Notes: a model not told the origin generated them from the sequence alone. 64,000 nucleotides of DNA from Arthrobacter gandavensis (GCF_009192735.1 NZ_VTFU01000002.1:724111-788110), one strand, 5' to 3'. Counted from the first letter of the stretch, positions 34,962 to 43,874 are shown. Numbers and translations: made by a program.

Positions 34962-35867
34962 ATGACTACTGAACCAGCCCTGCCCGACGCCGGCTCCCTG
35001 AACGCTTCGGATCCGGCTGACCCCGATACCGCTGCCCCGGAGAACGCAAGCGTTTCCGACGAAACCGGCGACCCCCGGCACTTCCGCTCGCCGGTCTCGT
35101 TTGTCCGCCGCGGGTCCCGCCTCCAGGGACGCCGGCAGCAGGCGTGGGACGAGCTGTCCGACCGGTTCGTCATCGACGTTCCCCGCGCGGAAGCTGACAC
35201 TTCAGTGGATCCGGAGTACGTGTTCGACGCCGCCGCCGAGTTTGGCCGTACCGCTCCCCTGATCGTTGAAATCGGCTCAGGACTCGGCGAAGCGGTAACG
35301 CACGCCGCAGAGCAGAACCCGGACAAGGACTACCTGGCCGTGGAGGTCTACCTTCCGGGCCTGGCCCAGACCCTGCAGCGCATTGGGCAGAAGGAACTGA
35401 GCAATGTCCGGGTGGTCCAGGCCAACGCCCCCGAAGTCCTGACCACCATGCTGCCGGCCGGGTCCGTGGACGAGGTGTGGGTCTTTTTCCCCGATCCCTG
35501 GCACAAGACGCGCCACCACAAGCGGCGCATGGTCAAGGACGAATTCGCCGAGCTGGTGGCACGGGTGCTGGTCCCCGGCGGCATCTGGCGCCTGGCCACG
35601 GACTGGTCGGATTACGCCGTGCAGATGCGGGATGTCCTGGATGCGTCCTCCGCCTTCAACAACCTGCACGACGGCGAGCGCGCCGGCGAGGACAGCCCGC
35701 TGACCCGGGTCAATCGGGAGGGGCTGGAGAAGAAGGCACCGGTGAACGACGTCGACACCCGCGGCGGCTGGGCACCGCGCTTTGACGGGCGCATCCTGAC
35801 CAGCTTTGAGAACAAGGCCCACCAGGCGGGCCGCCTGATCTTTGATCTCACCTACCGCAAGGCCTAG
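34962..35867 (+). CDS. trmB: tRNA (guanine-N7-)-methyltransferase
   Basis: The 301-aa enzyme methylates G46 of tRNA using SAM. It shows LIVEIGSGLGEA (SAM loop), the acidic VEVYLPGL strand, and the diagnostic FFPDPWHKTRHHKRR stretch. An N-terminal extension of about 75 residues is disordered and Ala/Pro-rich, common in actinobacterial TrmB. The start is ATG 34962, with a possible -10 (TAGCAT) eight bases upstream. It converges on the SDR gene, sharing the CTAG stop. Confidence 0.95.
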   Translation: MTTEPALPDAGSLNASDPADPDTAAPENASVSDETGDPRHFRSPVSFVRRGSRLQGRRQQAWDELSDRFVIDVPRAEADTSVDPEYVFDAAAEFGRTAPLIVEIGSGLGEAVTHAAEQNPDKDYLAVEVYLPGLAQTLQRIGQKELSNVRVVQANAPEVLTTMLPAGSVDEVWVFFPDPWHKTRHHKRRMVKDEFAELVARVLVPGGIWRLATDWSDYAVQMRDVLDASSAFNNLHDGERAGEDSPLTRVNREGLEKKAPVNDVDTRGGWAPRFDGRILTSFENKAHQAGRLIFDLTYRKA

Positions 35868-36640
35868 GCCTGCACATTGTCCCGGCTTCCTGCAGTGAGC
35901 TGCGGATTCACGGCGGCCACGGCGTCGTCATAGCGCCCTTCCACCTCGGCGAAGCGCAGGAATTTCACTGCCTCAACGAGGATTTCGCTGGCATCGGGAC
36001 GGGTTTCGAGCAGGGCCATGACCTCGTCGGCAAAATCGTCGAGCGGCAGGTGTCGCTCATTTGCCGAACCGCCGGGCATTAGTTCGGTCTGCACCGCCGG
36101 CGGGACCAGCTCGATGACCTGCACCCTGGTGTCCGCCAGTTGGAGCCGGATGGTCTCGCTGAACCGGTGGATGAAGGCCTTGGTTCCGTTGTAGGTGGGG
36201 GTCGCCGCCAGCGGCGTGTGGGCCAGCCCGGAGGAAACCGTGATGAGGGCGGCCTGCGGGCGGGCCTCCAAATGTTCGATGAACGCTGCCACCAGGCGCA
36301 GCGGACCGAGGACGTTGGTGTCGACGATGCGCTCAGCCTCCGGCAGGAAGCCGGCGGCATGCACGTCTTCCGGGGCCATGACCCCGGCCATGGTGATGAG
36401 CACGTTCAGATCAGGGTGCCGGGCGGCCACGGTGTCCCGTGCAACCAGCACCGATGCCGGATCCGTGGTGTCGATGACCACGGTGTCCAACCCGTGCTCC
36501 GCGGCAAGGCGCTCGAGCGTGCCGGCGCGGCGTCCGCCGATGATCACCGTATTGCCGGCGGCCTGGAAGCGGAGAGCGAGCGCCAGCCCGATACCGGAGG
36601 TGGCGCCTGGAATGAAAATGGTGTTTCCGGAAATATTCAT
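35864..36640 (-). CDS. Short-chain dehydrogenase/reductase (DltE-like)
   Basis: The 258-aa protein has the Rossmann NAD(P) motif GATSGIGLAL, the LITMAGVM strand, catalytic Ser in TVSSGL, and YNGTK as YxxxK. The DltE/atypical oxidoreductase subgroup acts on unknown substrates. It diverges from an XRE/MmyB-type regulator with a 101-bp spacer; in actinobacteria such regulators commonly control the adjacent SDR. Start ATG 36640 is set by the family N terminus. Its stop shares CTAG with trmB. Confidence 0.9.
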   Translation of the reverse strand: MNISGNTIFIPGATSGIGLALALRFQAAGNTVIIGGRRAGTLERLAAEHGLDTVVIDTTDPASVLVARDTVAARHPDLNVLITMAGVMAPEDVHAAGFLPEAERIVDTNVLGPLRLVAAFIEHLEARPQAALITVSSGLAHTPLAATPTYNGTKAFIHRFSETIRLQLADTRVQVIELVPPAVQTELMPGGSANERHLPLDDFADEVMALLETRPDASEILVEAVKFLRFAEVEGRYDDAVAAVNPQLTAGSRDNVQA

Positions 36641-36741
36641 GCTTCCAGTTTTGGCCGGGCCGCCGCGGCGCGGGAGAGGAGCGTTTGTCGTAGGATCGCC
36701 GGTCCCTGTTTGGAACGCCGCCGGTGCCCGATGATGGAGGC

Positions 36742-37578
36742 ATGGACCGCTCCTCGCTCGCCGAATTCCTGAAATCCCGCCGGGACGCGCTGCAGCCTGC
36801 CGACGTCGGGCTGTCGCCGGGAGCACGGCGCCGCGTTGCCGGCCTGCGCCGGGACGAGGTGGCCGGCTTGGCCGCCATGTCGGTCGATTATTACACCCGG
36901 CTGGAGCAGGGCCGCGGGCCTCAGCCGTCGGATGCGATGCTGGGTTCGCTGGCACGTGCGCTGCGGCTCAGCCATGATGAGCGCGACTACCTCTTCCGGC
37001 TCGCCGGCCGCAACCCGCCGCCGCGCGCCCCGCTGGACACCTATGTTGCTCCGCCCCTGCTGCGGGTGCTGGACCACCTTGATGACACCCCTGCACTGAT
37101 CCTCTCCGCCCTCGGCGAGACCCTGGCGCAGAACCGCTTGGCCAAAGCACTGCTGGGCGACCATTCCGGGTTCACGGGAAACGCCCGCAGCAGTGTGTAC
37201 CGCTGGTTTACCGATCCCGGCGAACGCACCATTTACCCGGCCCATGACCAGGCAAGGCAAGGCAGGGCCCAGGTGGCGGGCCGGCGGGTGGCAGTGTCCC
37301 AGTCCGCCCGTGCCCGGAAGCTGGTGGACCTGCTGAGGCGGCAATGCCCGGAGTTCGACGGCATCTGGCAGGCCCATGACGTGGCCACCCGGTTTGCCGA
37401 CCATAAGACACTGCTCCACCCCGAGCTGGGGGCGATTGAGCTGGACTGCCAGACGCTCTACAGCGAGGACCAAAGCCAGGCCCTGCTGGTGCTGACTGCT
37501 GCACCCCGCACCGAGGCTGCTGAGAAGCTCCGCCTGCTGGCCGTGATCGGCGGGCAGCGGTTTGCGTCCGCTGGATAA
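36742..37578 (+). CDS. XRE-family regulator with MmyB-like ligand domain
   Basis: The 278-aa protein has an N-terminal XRE HTH (about 8-72: LRRDEVAGLAAMSVDYYTRLEQGRG in parts) followed by the MmyB-like PAS-fold ligand domain (WFTDP... and ...TLYSEDQSQALLVLTA). In Streptomyces and Mycobacterium these regulators bind fatty-acid-like ligands and repress a divergent SDR gene. The same gene arrangement is seen here. ATG 36742 is preferred; an in-frame GTG at 36724 is an alternative. A stable terminator hairpin follows. Confidence 0.9.
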   Translation: MDRSSLAEFLKSRRDALQPADVGLSPGARRRVAGLRRDEVAGLAAMSVDYYTRLEQGRGPQPSDAMLGSLARALRLSHDERDYLFRLAGRNPPPRAPLDTYVAPPLLRVLDHLDDTPALILSALGETLAQNRLAKALLGDHSGFTGNARSSVYRWFTDPGERTIYPAHDQARQGRAQVAGRRVAVSQSARARKLVDLLRRQCPEFDGIWQAHDVATRFADHKTLLHPELGAIELDCQTLYSEDQSQALLVLTAAPRTEAAEKLRLLAVIGGQRFASAG

Positions 37579-37606
37579 CGCGCCGGACAGGTTTCCGGCC
37601 AACGTT

Positions 37607-37639
37607 CCGGGCGCTTCCAGAGGTGCGGGAAGCGCCCGG
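37607..37639 (+). terminator. Terminator after the MmyB-like regulator
   Basis: CCGGGCGCTTCC (37607-37618) pairs exactly with 37628-37639 around a 9-nt loop. Confidence 0.7.
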
Positions 37640-37734
37640 CGTTGGATCCCGGTTTGCCCTTCCCGCACCGGCGGCTGGAAACTGGAAGTACGGAGGGCAG
37701 CAAGCCATCCGAAGGCCCGAAGGAATCCCCCACC

Positions 37735-38718
37735 ATGCATGAACCGAGCGATCCGCGCGTCGGCCTGTACATTGACTTCGACAACATTGTCATCTCGCGC
37801 TACCAGCAGCTGCACGGCCGCAATGCCTTCCAGCGGGACGGGATCCGCAATTTCGACAAGTTCAGCCGGGATGCCGACCCCGAAATAGCTGCGAAGCTCA
37901 CCGCCGCAACCGTCGATTTCAACGCCATCATCGACTTCGCGGCGTCCTTCGGCACCCTGGTGGTGAACCGTGCCTATGCGGACTGGTCCGTGCCCGTCAA
38001 CGCGAGCTATCAGCGCCAGCTCATGTCCCGCGCGGTGGACCTCACCCAGCTCTTCACCACCACCACGCGCGGCACCAAAAACGGCGCCGACATCCGGCTG
38101 GCCGTCGATGTGGTGGAAGACCTCTTCCGGCTGCCTGACCTGACGCACGTCATCATCGTGGCCGGCGATTCCGACTACATTGCCCTGGCCCAGAAGTCCA
38201 AGCGGCTGGGCAGGTTTGTGGTTGGCATCGGCGTGGCCGGTTCCACCAGCACTTCACTGGCCGCCGCCTGCGACGAATTTGAGGATTACGACTCGCTGCC
38301 GGGCATCGTAAAGACCGATTCAGCCGATGCGGCGCCGGGCTCCGCCAAGGCACCGGCCGCCGCGATGGACCAGACTCCCAGCAAGGCACGGCAGCTGACC
38401 GTTGTGCCCATGTTCTCCCACACCGACGATGTTCTTTTCGAAGAGCCCGACGCCGAGGACATCGATCCGCGGACCCTCGCCACCGAACTGCTGGTGCGCG
38501 CCCTGAAGATCGGCCATGCCAAGGGCGATGACGAGTGGCTGAACACCGGCACGGTCAAGAACCAGATGCGGCGCATGGACCCGTCGTTCAATGAGAAGCC
38601 GCTGGGCTTCCGGTCCTTCACGGACTTCCTGTCCTCCCGCAGCGATCTGGTGGAGATGAACGACGACGGCCCGCAGCGCCTCATCCGGCTGCGTCCGGAA
38701 GCGGACACCTCCGTCTAG
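37735..38718 (+). CDS. NYN-domain ribonuclease-like protein with OST-HTH/LOTUS domain
   Basis: The 327-aa protein has a NYN (PIN-like) domain with LYIDFDNI, NGADIRLAVDV and the acidic VAGDSDYIALA motif, which together form a metal-binding active site. A flexible linker follows, then a C-terminal OST-HTH/LOTUS domain (about 240-320), an RNA- or G-quadruplex-binding module. The arrangement suggests an RNA-processing enzyme. AAGGAA precedes ATG 37735. Its stop shares CTAG with the convergent MOSC gene. Substrate is unknown. Confidence 0.9.
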   Translation: MHEPSDPRVGLYIDFDNIVISRYQQLHGRNAFQRDGIRNFDKFSRDADPEIAAKLTAATVDFNAIIDFAASFGTLVVNRAYADWSVPVNASYQRQLMSRAVDLTQLFTTTTRGTKNGADIRLAVDVVEDLFRLPDLTHVIIVAGDSDYIALAQKSKRLGRFVVGIGVAGSTSTSLAAACDEFEDYDSLPGIVKTDSADAAPGSAKAPAAAMDQTPSKARQLTVVPMFSHTDDVLFEEPDAEDIDPRTLATELLVRALKIGHAKGDDEWLNTGTVKNQMRRMDPSFNEKPLGFRSFTDFLSSRSDLVEMNDDGPQRLIRLRPEADTSV

Positions 38719-39437
38719 CGCAGGAATACTGCGGCTCCAACCCTGACTGTCCCGGGCTGCCGCACATGGGCCTGCAGGCCGAATTCCGCGCGGTGGTGAA
38801 GGCCCAGCAGCTTGAGGGTTTTCCCTGCTGCCTCAACCCCGGCCTGGGACTGATCGATCATTACGCAGCGTGGCATTCCGGGACCCAGACGCAGAACGGC
38901 CCCGTTCCCCAGGACCAGATCGCGTCCCGTCCACCCGTCCTCGACGAAGGCAGGCTGTCCAGGGGTGTCAATAATGATGTTGGCGCGGAACCGGCGCTCG
39001 TCCACCACGGAACCGGTGATGTTCCCGAGTGCGGCCAGGGAGGACGTGGTGATCACGTGCAGGGGTGTCTCGTCGTGATGCTGCACCGCGGTTTCGGGCC
39101 GCAGTGTCAGCGCCTGGCCGAAGGCCTCGCTGAGGGCCTTGGACGCAGCGGGGTCGCCCACCCGGAAGCGCCGGCCGTCAGGACTGTCGAGCAGCGGTTC
39201 GCCGTCCTCGTCATCGACCCGGGAGCTCCACTGCATCAGGCCCGGGACAGGGCGGAAGCGCCGGGTCCGCTTGCCGCTGGCGATGCCGCCGTCGTCGGTA
39301 TAGACGGCCCACCCGCGGTCGTGCCTCAGGCCCCTGCCGGTCACCGCGCACGCACGGACCAGCTGGCCGGCAGTGGACTTGACCGGGTAGCGGTACAGCG
39401 CTTGGACCGTGCCAATCGGCATTCCTTCATGCGGCAT
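38715..39437 (-). CDS. MOSC-domain protein (mARC/YcbX-like)
   Basis: The 240-aa protein has an N-terminal MOSC beta-barrel (VQALYRYPVKST) and a C-terminal MOSC domain with a conserved cysteine in GMPRCVMID, the expected molybdenum ligand. Related mARC/YcbX proteins reduce N-hydroxylated compounds with a molybdenum cofactor. It shares the CTAG stop with the convergent NYN gene. A methyltransferase diverges upstream. Substrate and electron donor are unknown. Confidence 0.87.
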   Translation of the reverse strand: MPHEGMPIGTVQALYRYPVKSTAGQLVRACAVTGRGLRHDRGWAVYTDDGGIASGKRTRRFRPVPGLMQWSSRVDDEDGEPLLDSPDGRRFRVGDPAASKALSEAFGQALTLRPETAVQHHDETPLHVITTSSLAALGNITGSVVDERRFRANIIIDTPGQPAFVEDGWTGRDLVLGNGAVLRLGPGMPRCVMIDQSQAGVEAAGKTLKLLGLHHRAEFGLQAHVRQPGTVRVGAAVFLR

Positions 39438-39530
39438 TCCGGCATTCTTTCACACGGATGATTCCGCTCCGGGTTGCCGGTTCAGCAAACCAGCTTGGCG
39501 GGGAACCTCCGACGACGGCATGCTTTTTCC

Positions 39531-40202
39531 ATGGAACCAAACAACGGCAGCACCCGTGATTCGCAGCAGTCACCCGCCCATGCCGAACAACCCGCCGGCG
39601 GCATGGAAGATTTTTGGGACCGGCGCTACGCGGAGATGGAGAGCCTGTGGAGCGGCCGGCCCAACGGCACGCTCGTGCGCGAGGTGGAAGGCGTTGAGCC
39701 CGGGCGGGTCCTGGACGTTGGCTGCGGCGAGGGCGCCGATGCCCTGTGGCTGGCGGAACAGGGCTGGGACGTAACCGCGCTGGATGTTTCCCGGGTGGCG
39801 CTGGACCGGGCCGCCCGCGAAGCCGCGGCGCGGAATCTTCGGGTGACGTGGCTGCACAGCGGCCTGCTTGAAGCAGCCCTGCCGGCGGGGTCCTTTGACC
39901 TGGTTTCCGCACAATACCCCGCGCTGCTGCGCACTCCGGAGAACCTCGCGGAACACGCGCTCCTGGACGCGGTTGCTCCCGGCGGCCTGCTCCTGGCCGT
40001 GCACCACCCGTTGCCGACCGCCGCCGAAGCCCTGGCCCGCGGCATCGATCCCGCCGAGTATGTGGGCATCGCGGAAGTACGCGCGCTTCTGGACCAGGAC
40101 TGGGAGGTGGAAGTTGACGAGGTGCGGCCCCGCCACGTTGCCGCCGGGGCCGGAGCGCACCACACCGAAGACGTCGTCCTGAAGGCCCGCCGCCTGCGCT
40201 GA
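39531..40202 (+). CDS. Class I SAM-dependent methyltransferase
   Basis: The 223-aa protein has the SAM-binding motif VLDVGCGEGADALWLAEQG (motif I), VTALDVSRVAL (motif II) and a post-I acidic strand. The order matches the TehB/UbiE-like class I fold. It diverges from the MOSC gene and is followed 71 bases later by a RibD-C-like gene. Target is unknown. ATG 39531 is used; ATG 39603 is another in-frame option. Confidence 0.83.
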   Translation: MEPNNGSTRDSQQSPAHAEQPAGGMEDFWDRRYAEMESLWSGRPNGTLVREVEGVEPGRVLDVGCGEGADALWLAEQGWDVTALDVSRVALDRAAREAAARNLRVTWLHSGLLEAALPAGSFDLVSAQYPALLRTPENLAEHALLDAVAPGGLLLAVHHPLPTAAEALARGIDPAEYVGIAEVRALLDQDWEVEVDEVRPRHVAAGAGAHHTEDVVLKARRLR

Positions 40203-40273
40203 GTTCGGCTGCCTCTTGACCGGCCGGCGTGCTGCGGCCAGCATGGTCCCAGTTCACAGCGAAGGGGTTGTCC

Positions 40274-40900
40274 ATGGCCGGCAGGATATCCATCGATCTG
40301 TTCACCACCCTCGACGGGGTTGCGCAGGCTCCGGGCGGGCCTGAGGAAGACCCAGGCGGGGGTTTCGCCTTCGGCGGCTGGCAGGCGCCTCTGTTGGACG
40401 AAGCATCCGGCGCCCAGGTGGACGAGGGCATCCAGGACATGGACGCCCTGCTGCTGGGGCGGCGGACGTACGACATCTTCGCTTCGTACTGGCCGCACCA
40501 CCTCGACGGTCCGGACGCCTCCATTGCACGGAAGTTTGAGATGATCCCCAAATACGTGGCCTCACGGGGAACACCGGAACTGGGATGGCGCGGCTCCTCC
40601 CTGCTCGGTGAGGACCTCGCCGCCGAAGTGGGCGCACTGCGGGAGCGGCACCGGAGCATCCACGTCATCGGCAGCATCGACTTCGCCCGGACCCTCGTCG
40701 CCGAGGGCCTGTATGACCAGCTGAACCTGTGGGTGCATCCCATCGTCGTCGGGCCCGGAAAGCGCCTGTTTCCCGAAAACGGTCCATCCGCCGCGCTGGA
40801 GCTGCTTGGTGCCGAGCCGGCCACTGAAAAGGGCGTGGTCCTCCTGCGGTACCGCCCGACAGGTTTGGCACCGGCAACAGGTGACATGGGCAGCAGGTGA
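40274..40900 (+). CDS. RibD-C-domain / dihydrofolate-reductase-like protein
   Basis: The 208-aa protein has the RibD C-terminal fold of the dihydrofolate-reductase-like family: ISIDLFTTLDGVAQAPGG early, LLLGRRTYDIF, and GSIDFARTLV and LWVHPIVVGPGKRLF near the end. Most relatives are orphan NADPH reductases of unknown role, distinct from true riboflavin enzymes. It is not in a folate or riboflavin operon. AAGG-like bases precede ATG 40274. Confidence 0.86.
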   Translation: MAGRISIDLFTTLDGVAQAPGGPEEDPGGGFAFGGWQAPLLDEASGAQVDEGIQDMDALLLGRRTYDIFASYWPHHLDGPDASIARKFEMIPKYVASRGTPELGWRGSSLLGEDLAAEVGALRERHRSIHVIGSIDFARTLVAEGLYDQLNLWVHPIVVGPGKRLFPENGPSAALELLGAEPATEKGVVLLRYRPTGLAPATGDMGSR

Positions 40901-40938
40901 AATGACGGCCTGACAAAAAGAACCAGAATCCTCTTGTC

Positions 40939-40969
40939 GCAAACCGGTTTGTGATGCAAACTACTTTGC
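40939..40969 (+). promoter_or_regulatory. Candidate operator of the 41.0-43.9 kb ABC operon
   Basis: CAAACCGGTTTG (40940-40951) is a perfect 12-bp palindrome. GCAAA-CTAC-TTTGC (40956-40969) is a second inverted repeat. GCAAAC recurs 17 bases apart. They lie about 60 bases upstream of the operon, which encodes its own DNA-binding protein. Confidence 0.5.
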
Positions 40970-41009
40970 AACCGGTGGACATGCTGCCGGGTCTGTACCG
41001 GAGGACCGC

Positions 41010-41714
41010 ATGGAACGACATCCAGCTGGTTGGCACAACGACGGCGCATCTCCCGCCGACGGGCGCGGGAACACCCCGCCCGCGGACGCGGCGCTGGACC
41101 TGGGGGCTGCCCTGGCCATTGTGGAAACCGCGGAACGCGACACCCGCCGGCAGCTGAACGGCAACGCGTCCCTGATCTACCTCCTGTGGGGTCTGGCATG
41201 GCTCGCGGGCTACGGCGCGCTCGAAGGCAGCAGACACGGCTGGCTTCCGCTCGAACCGGCCGCAGCCCTCGTGGTGCTGGGCGCGGCACTGCTGATCGCC
41301 ACCGTCGCCACAGTCGCCGTGTCGGTCCGTGCCAGCCTCGGCATCAGGGGGCTCAGCGCTTTCCAGAGCAGAATGTATGGTGCCTCATGGATCCTGGGCT
41401 TCCTCATCATGGGCATCCTGAGTGTGAGCATTGGCCGGGCGGTGGACGATTTCTGGCTGCGGGGCATGCTGATCAATTCGACCGCGGTGTTGATTGTCGG
41501 CCTGCTCTATGTCAGCGGCGGCGCCACGTTCAACGACCGCCGCCAGTGTTTCCTCGGCTTGTGGCTGCTGGCGGTCACCGCAGCCGCGCTGCTCTCCGGG
41601 CCGGACCATTTCCTGACCGTCTATCTCTATCTGGGTTCCGGGGGCATGCTCGCGGGCTCCCTCGCCGAGTATCTCGGCACCCGGAGGCGGACACCGGGGG
41701 TGTCCCGTGCCTGA
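41010..41714 (+). CDS. Polytopic membrane protein of the ABC/regulator operon
   Basis: The 234-aa protein has about six membrane helices after a 50-residue soluble head (IVETAERDTRRQLNGNASLIYLLWG leads into the first helix, quoted in parts). It is not a recognised transporter. It overlaps by eight bases the next gene, a winged-helix regulator, and stands first in the operon with an ABC pair. A role in sensing or export of an unknown compound is inferred from context. CGGAGGA precedes the ATG. Confidence 0.8.
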   Translation: MERHPAGWHNDGASPADGRGNTPPADAALDLGAALAIVETAERDTRRQLNGNASLIYLLWGLAWLAGYGALEGSRHGWLPLEPAAALVVLGAALLIATVATVAVSVRASLGIRGLSAFQSRMYGASWILGFLIMGILSVSIGRAVDDFWLRGMLINSTAVLIVGLLYVSGGATFNDRRQCFLGLWLLAVTAAALLSGPDHFLTVYLYLGSGGMLAGSLAEYLGTRRRTPGVSRA

Positions 41715-42048
41715 GCTGGATCCGGTCATCCACGCGGAATCGCGGCTTCGGGCGCTGACCACGCTGAACGAGGTGGGCGAACAGAACCGCATTGCCTTCA
41801 CCAAGCTGCGCGCCATGTTGGACATGACAGCCGGCAACCTCTCCACTCATCTGCGCAAGCTCGAAGATGCCGGCTATATCGAGGTCACCAAGACCATCGA
41901 GGGCCGCTCCCCCGCAACGTACGTGGGCATCAGCGCGGAAGGGAAACTTGCCTACGCGCAGTACCGCAAGTCACTGATGGACCTGCTCACGGGCCCGGAG
42001 CCCGAGGGCACGCCCCGCAGCCATGCCGAAGAACCGCAGCCGTACTGA
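41707..42048 (+). CDS. Winged-helix transcriptional regulator (MarR/HTH_34-like)
   Basis: The 113-aa protein is a compact winged-helix regulator: EQNRIAFTKLRAMLDMTAGNLSTHLRKLEDAGYIEVTK spans the HTH (quoted as one motif in parts). It resembles the HTH_34 group that controls small efflux ABC operons. The GTG start overlaps the upstream gene, so translation is coupled. It likely binds the CAAACCGGTTTG/GCAAA region at 40,939-40,969 and represses its own operon. Inducer is unknown. Confidence 0.85.
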   Translation: MPELDPVIHAESRLRALTTLNEVGEQNRIAFTKLRAMLDMTAGNLSTHLRKLEDAGYIEVTKTIEGRSPATYVGISAEGKLAYAQYRKSLMDLLTGPEPEGTPRSHAEEPQPY

Positions 42049-42081
42049 CCAGTTCCGCCGAATCCCGTTCCTGGAGGCAGC

Positions 42082-43056
42082 ATGAGTGTGAACCCAAGTC
42101 CCGCCACCGCCGAGAGAGTTTCCCCCGGCCCGGCCGATGTGCTGGCCGCGGCGTCATCCGTAACGAAGAACTACGCCGGTAAACCGGCGCTCAACGGGGT
42201 AAGCGTTTCGATCCGTGCCGGAGAAGCCCTCGGGCTGCTCGGACCCAACGGCGCCGGCAAATCCACGCTGCTGAACCTGCTGTGCGGAACCCGCACGCCC
42301 GACGCCGGGACGGTGGAAATCTTCGGCCGCAGTCCGCGGGACCCGGCGGCCCGGCGGGAACTCGGAACCACGCCGCAGGCCACATCGGTGCCGCCCACGC
42401 TCCGGGTCCGCGAGACGGTCGACTTCGTTGCCGCCCACTACGCGGACCCGGTGCCCACGCCAGAACTGCTGGCTGATTTTGGGCTCTCGGACATCGCGGC
42501 GAAACAGTGCGGCGGGCTCTCCGGCGGGCAGCAGCGCTGGCTCATGGTGGCGCTGGCGCTGGTGGGCCGGCCCCGGCTGGTGATCCTTGACGAGCCCACC
42601 ACCGGCCTGGATGTGGAAGCCCGGGAGAATCTCTGGGAGCGTCTGGGCCAGTACCGCAGGGAAGGCGGAACACTCCTGGTCACCAGCCACTACCTCGAGG
42701 AGATCCAGGCACTGTCCGGGCGGGTGGTGGTCCTGAATTCCGGCTCCATCGTTGCTGACGGGACTGTGGACGACATCCGCAGCCATGTGTCAGTGAGCAA
42801 GGTGTCCTTCCGCACCGACGTGCCGCCGTCGTCGTTCGAGTCCCTCCCCGAGAGCGCCGGAGTGACGTTCGGACCGGGAAACTCGGTGACCGTACTGAGC
42901 CGGGACGCCGACGAAACGGTGCGCCGGCTGGTCCGGGACAACGTCCCCTTTGCCCGGCTTGAAGTCCATGCCGCCAGCCTCGAAGAGGCTTTCCTCGCTC
43001 TCACCCACCAGCCCGCCGCCGGCCCGGTGCCGCCTGCGGAAAAGGAGCAGCCATGA
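42082..43056 (+). CDS. ABC transporter ATP-binding protein (drug/lipid efflux type)
   Basis: The 324-aa subunit has Walker A GPNGAGKST, a Q-loop in TTPQATSV, signature LSGGQQRW (with W instead of R), Walker B LVILDEPTTGLD and the H-loop TSHYLEEI. The extended C-terminal 90 residues match the DrrA/CcmA-type exporters. It pairs with the permease gene that overlaps by four bases (ATGA). Substrate is unknown, possibly a drug or envelope lipid. GGAGG precedes ATG 42082. Confidence 0.9.
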   Translation: MSVNPSPATAERVSPGPADVLAAASSVTKNYAGKPALNGVSVSIRAGEALGLLGPNGAGKSTLLNLLCGTRTPDAGTVEIFGRSPRDPAARRELGTTPQATSVPPTLRVRETVDFVAAHYADPVPTPELLADFGLSDIAAKQCGGLSGGQQRWLMVALALVGRPRLVILDEPTTGLDVEARENLWERLGQYRREGGTLLVTSHYLEEIQALSGRVVVLNSGSIVADGTVDDIRSHVSVSKVSFRTDVPPSSFESLPESAGVTFGPGNSVTVLSRDADETVRRLVRDNVPFARLEVHAASLEEAFLALTHQPAAGPVPPAEKEQP

Positions 43057-43862
43057 GTGCAGCATCAGCCCCCGCCGCGGTGCGCGGACCGTCCCGGACA
43101 GACCTGATCCGGGCCCATGCCAAGGCCCAGATTCTGGAGCAGCTGCGGATTCCGATCTCGGTTATTTCCTCGACGGTGTTCCCCACCCTGGCCCTGGTGT
43201 TTTTCGTGCTGCCCCAGGAGGCCCTCACGTCCAATCCTGTTGCCTCGCTGATAGCTGTTTCCCAGCTCGCCCTCTTTGGCGTGATGAGCTCATTCCTCTT
43301 CAACTACGGCATCGGAGTTGCGGAGGAGCGCGCCAATCCGTGGAGCAGCTACGTGCGGACGCTGCCGGCGGGGGCCGTGCCGCCCACCGTCGGACGCGCC
43401 CTGACGGCCATGATGTTCGCTTTCTTCGCGCTGGTTCCGGTGATGCTGGTGGGCCTGTCCACCACCGCGGCGCTGGAGGCCTTCACCAGCGGACTGGTCT
43501 CCTGGTGGCGGGTGCCGGCCGCAGTCGTGGTGTGGCTGCTGTGCGGCCTGCCGTTCCTGTTCCTGGGGCTGCTGATCGGCTACCTGTGCACCTCAAAGGT
43601 GGCCATAGCCGTCACTCAGGTGGTGTTCTTTCCCCTGGCCTTTGCGGGCGGACTGATGCTGCCGCCGGAACTCTTCAGCGATGGCCTGAACACGTTCTCG
43701 CTGTTCCTGCCCACCCGTGCGGCGCGTGACGTGTCAGTGGCGGTGTTCTCCGGCCAACCCCTGGGCGCCGCCGCCCTGCCCTGCCTGCTGGCCTGGACTT
43801 TGGTCTTGGGAGCGCTGGCGGTATGGGCCAACCGCCGGGACCAGGGCCGCCGGTTCCGTTAG
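43053..43862 (+). CDS. ABC-2 type transporter permease
   Basis: The 269-aa subunit has about six membrane helices and the ABC-2 pattern, including LTSNPVASLIAVSQLALFGVMSSFLF and a late FPLAFAGGLMLPPELFSDGL helix near the C terminus (both given in parts). It forms the membrane half of the exporter encoded by the preceding gene. A 13-bp tandem duplication spans its stop codon. It converges on hspR with only a 9-bp gap. Confidence 0.87.
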   Translation: MSAASAPAAVRGPSRTDLIRAHAKAQILEQLRIPISVISSTVFPTLALVFFVLPQEALTSNPVASLIAVSQLALFGVMSSFLFNYGIGVAEERANPWSSYVRTLPAGAVPPTVGRALTAMMFAFFALVPVMLVGLSTTAALEAFTSGLVSWWRVPAAVVVWLLCGLPFLFLGLLIGYLCTSKVAIAVTQVVFFPLAFAGGLMLPPELFSDGLNTFSLFLPTRAARDVSVAVFSGQPLGAAALPCLLAWTLVLGALAVWANRRDQGRRFR

Positions 43863-43874
43863 CCGGTTCCGTTA
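43849..43874. repeat. 13-bp perfect tandem duplication at the permease/hspR junction
   Basis: GCCGGTTCCGTTA occurs twice in direct succession. The first copy contributes to the permease stop (TAG) and the second contains the hspR stop. It looks like replication slippage. Confidence 0.85.
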
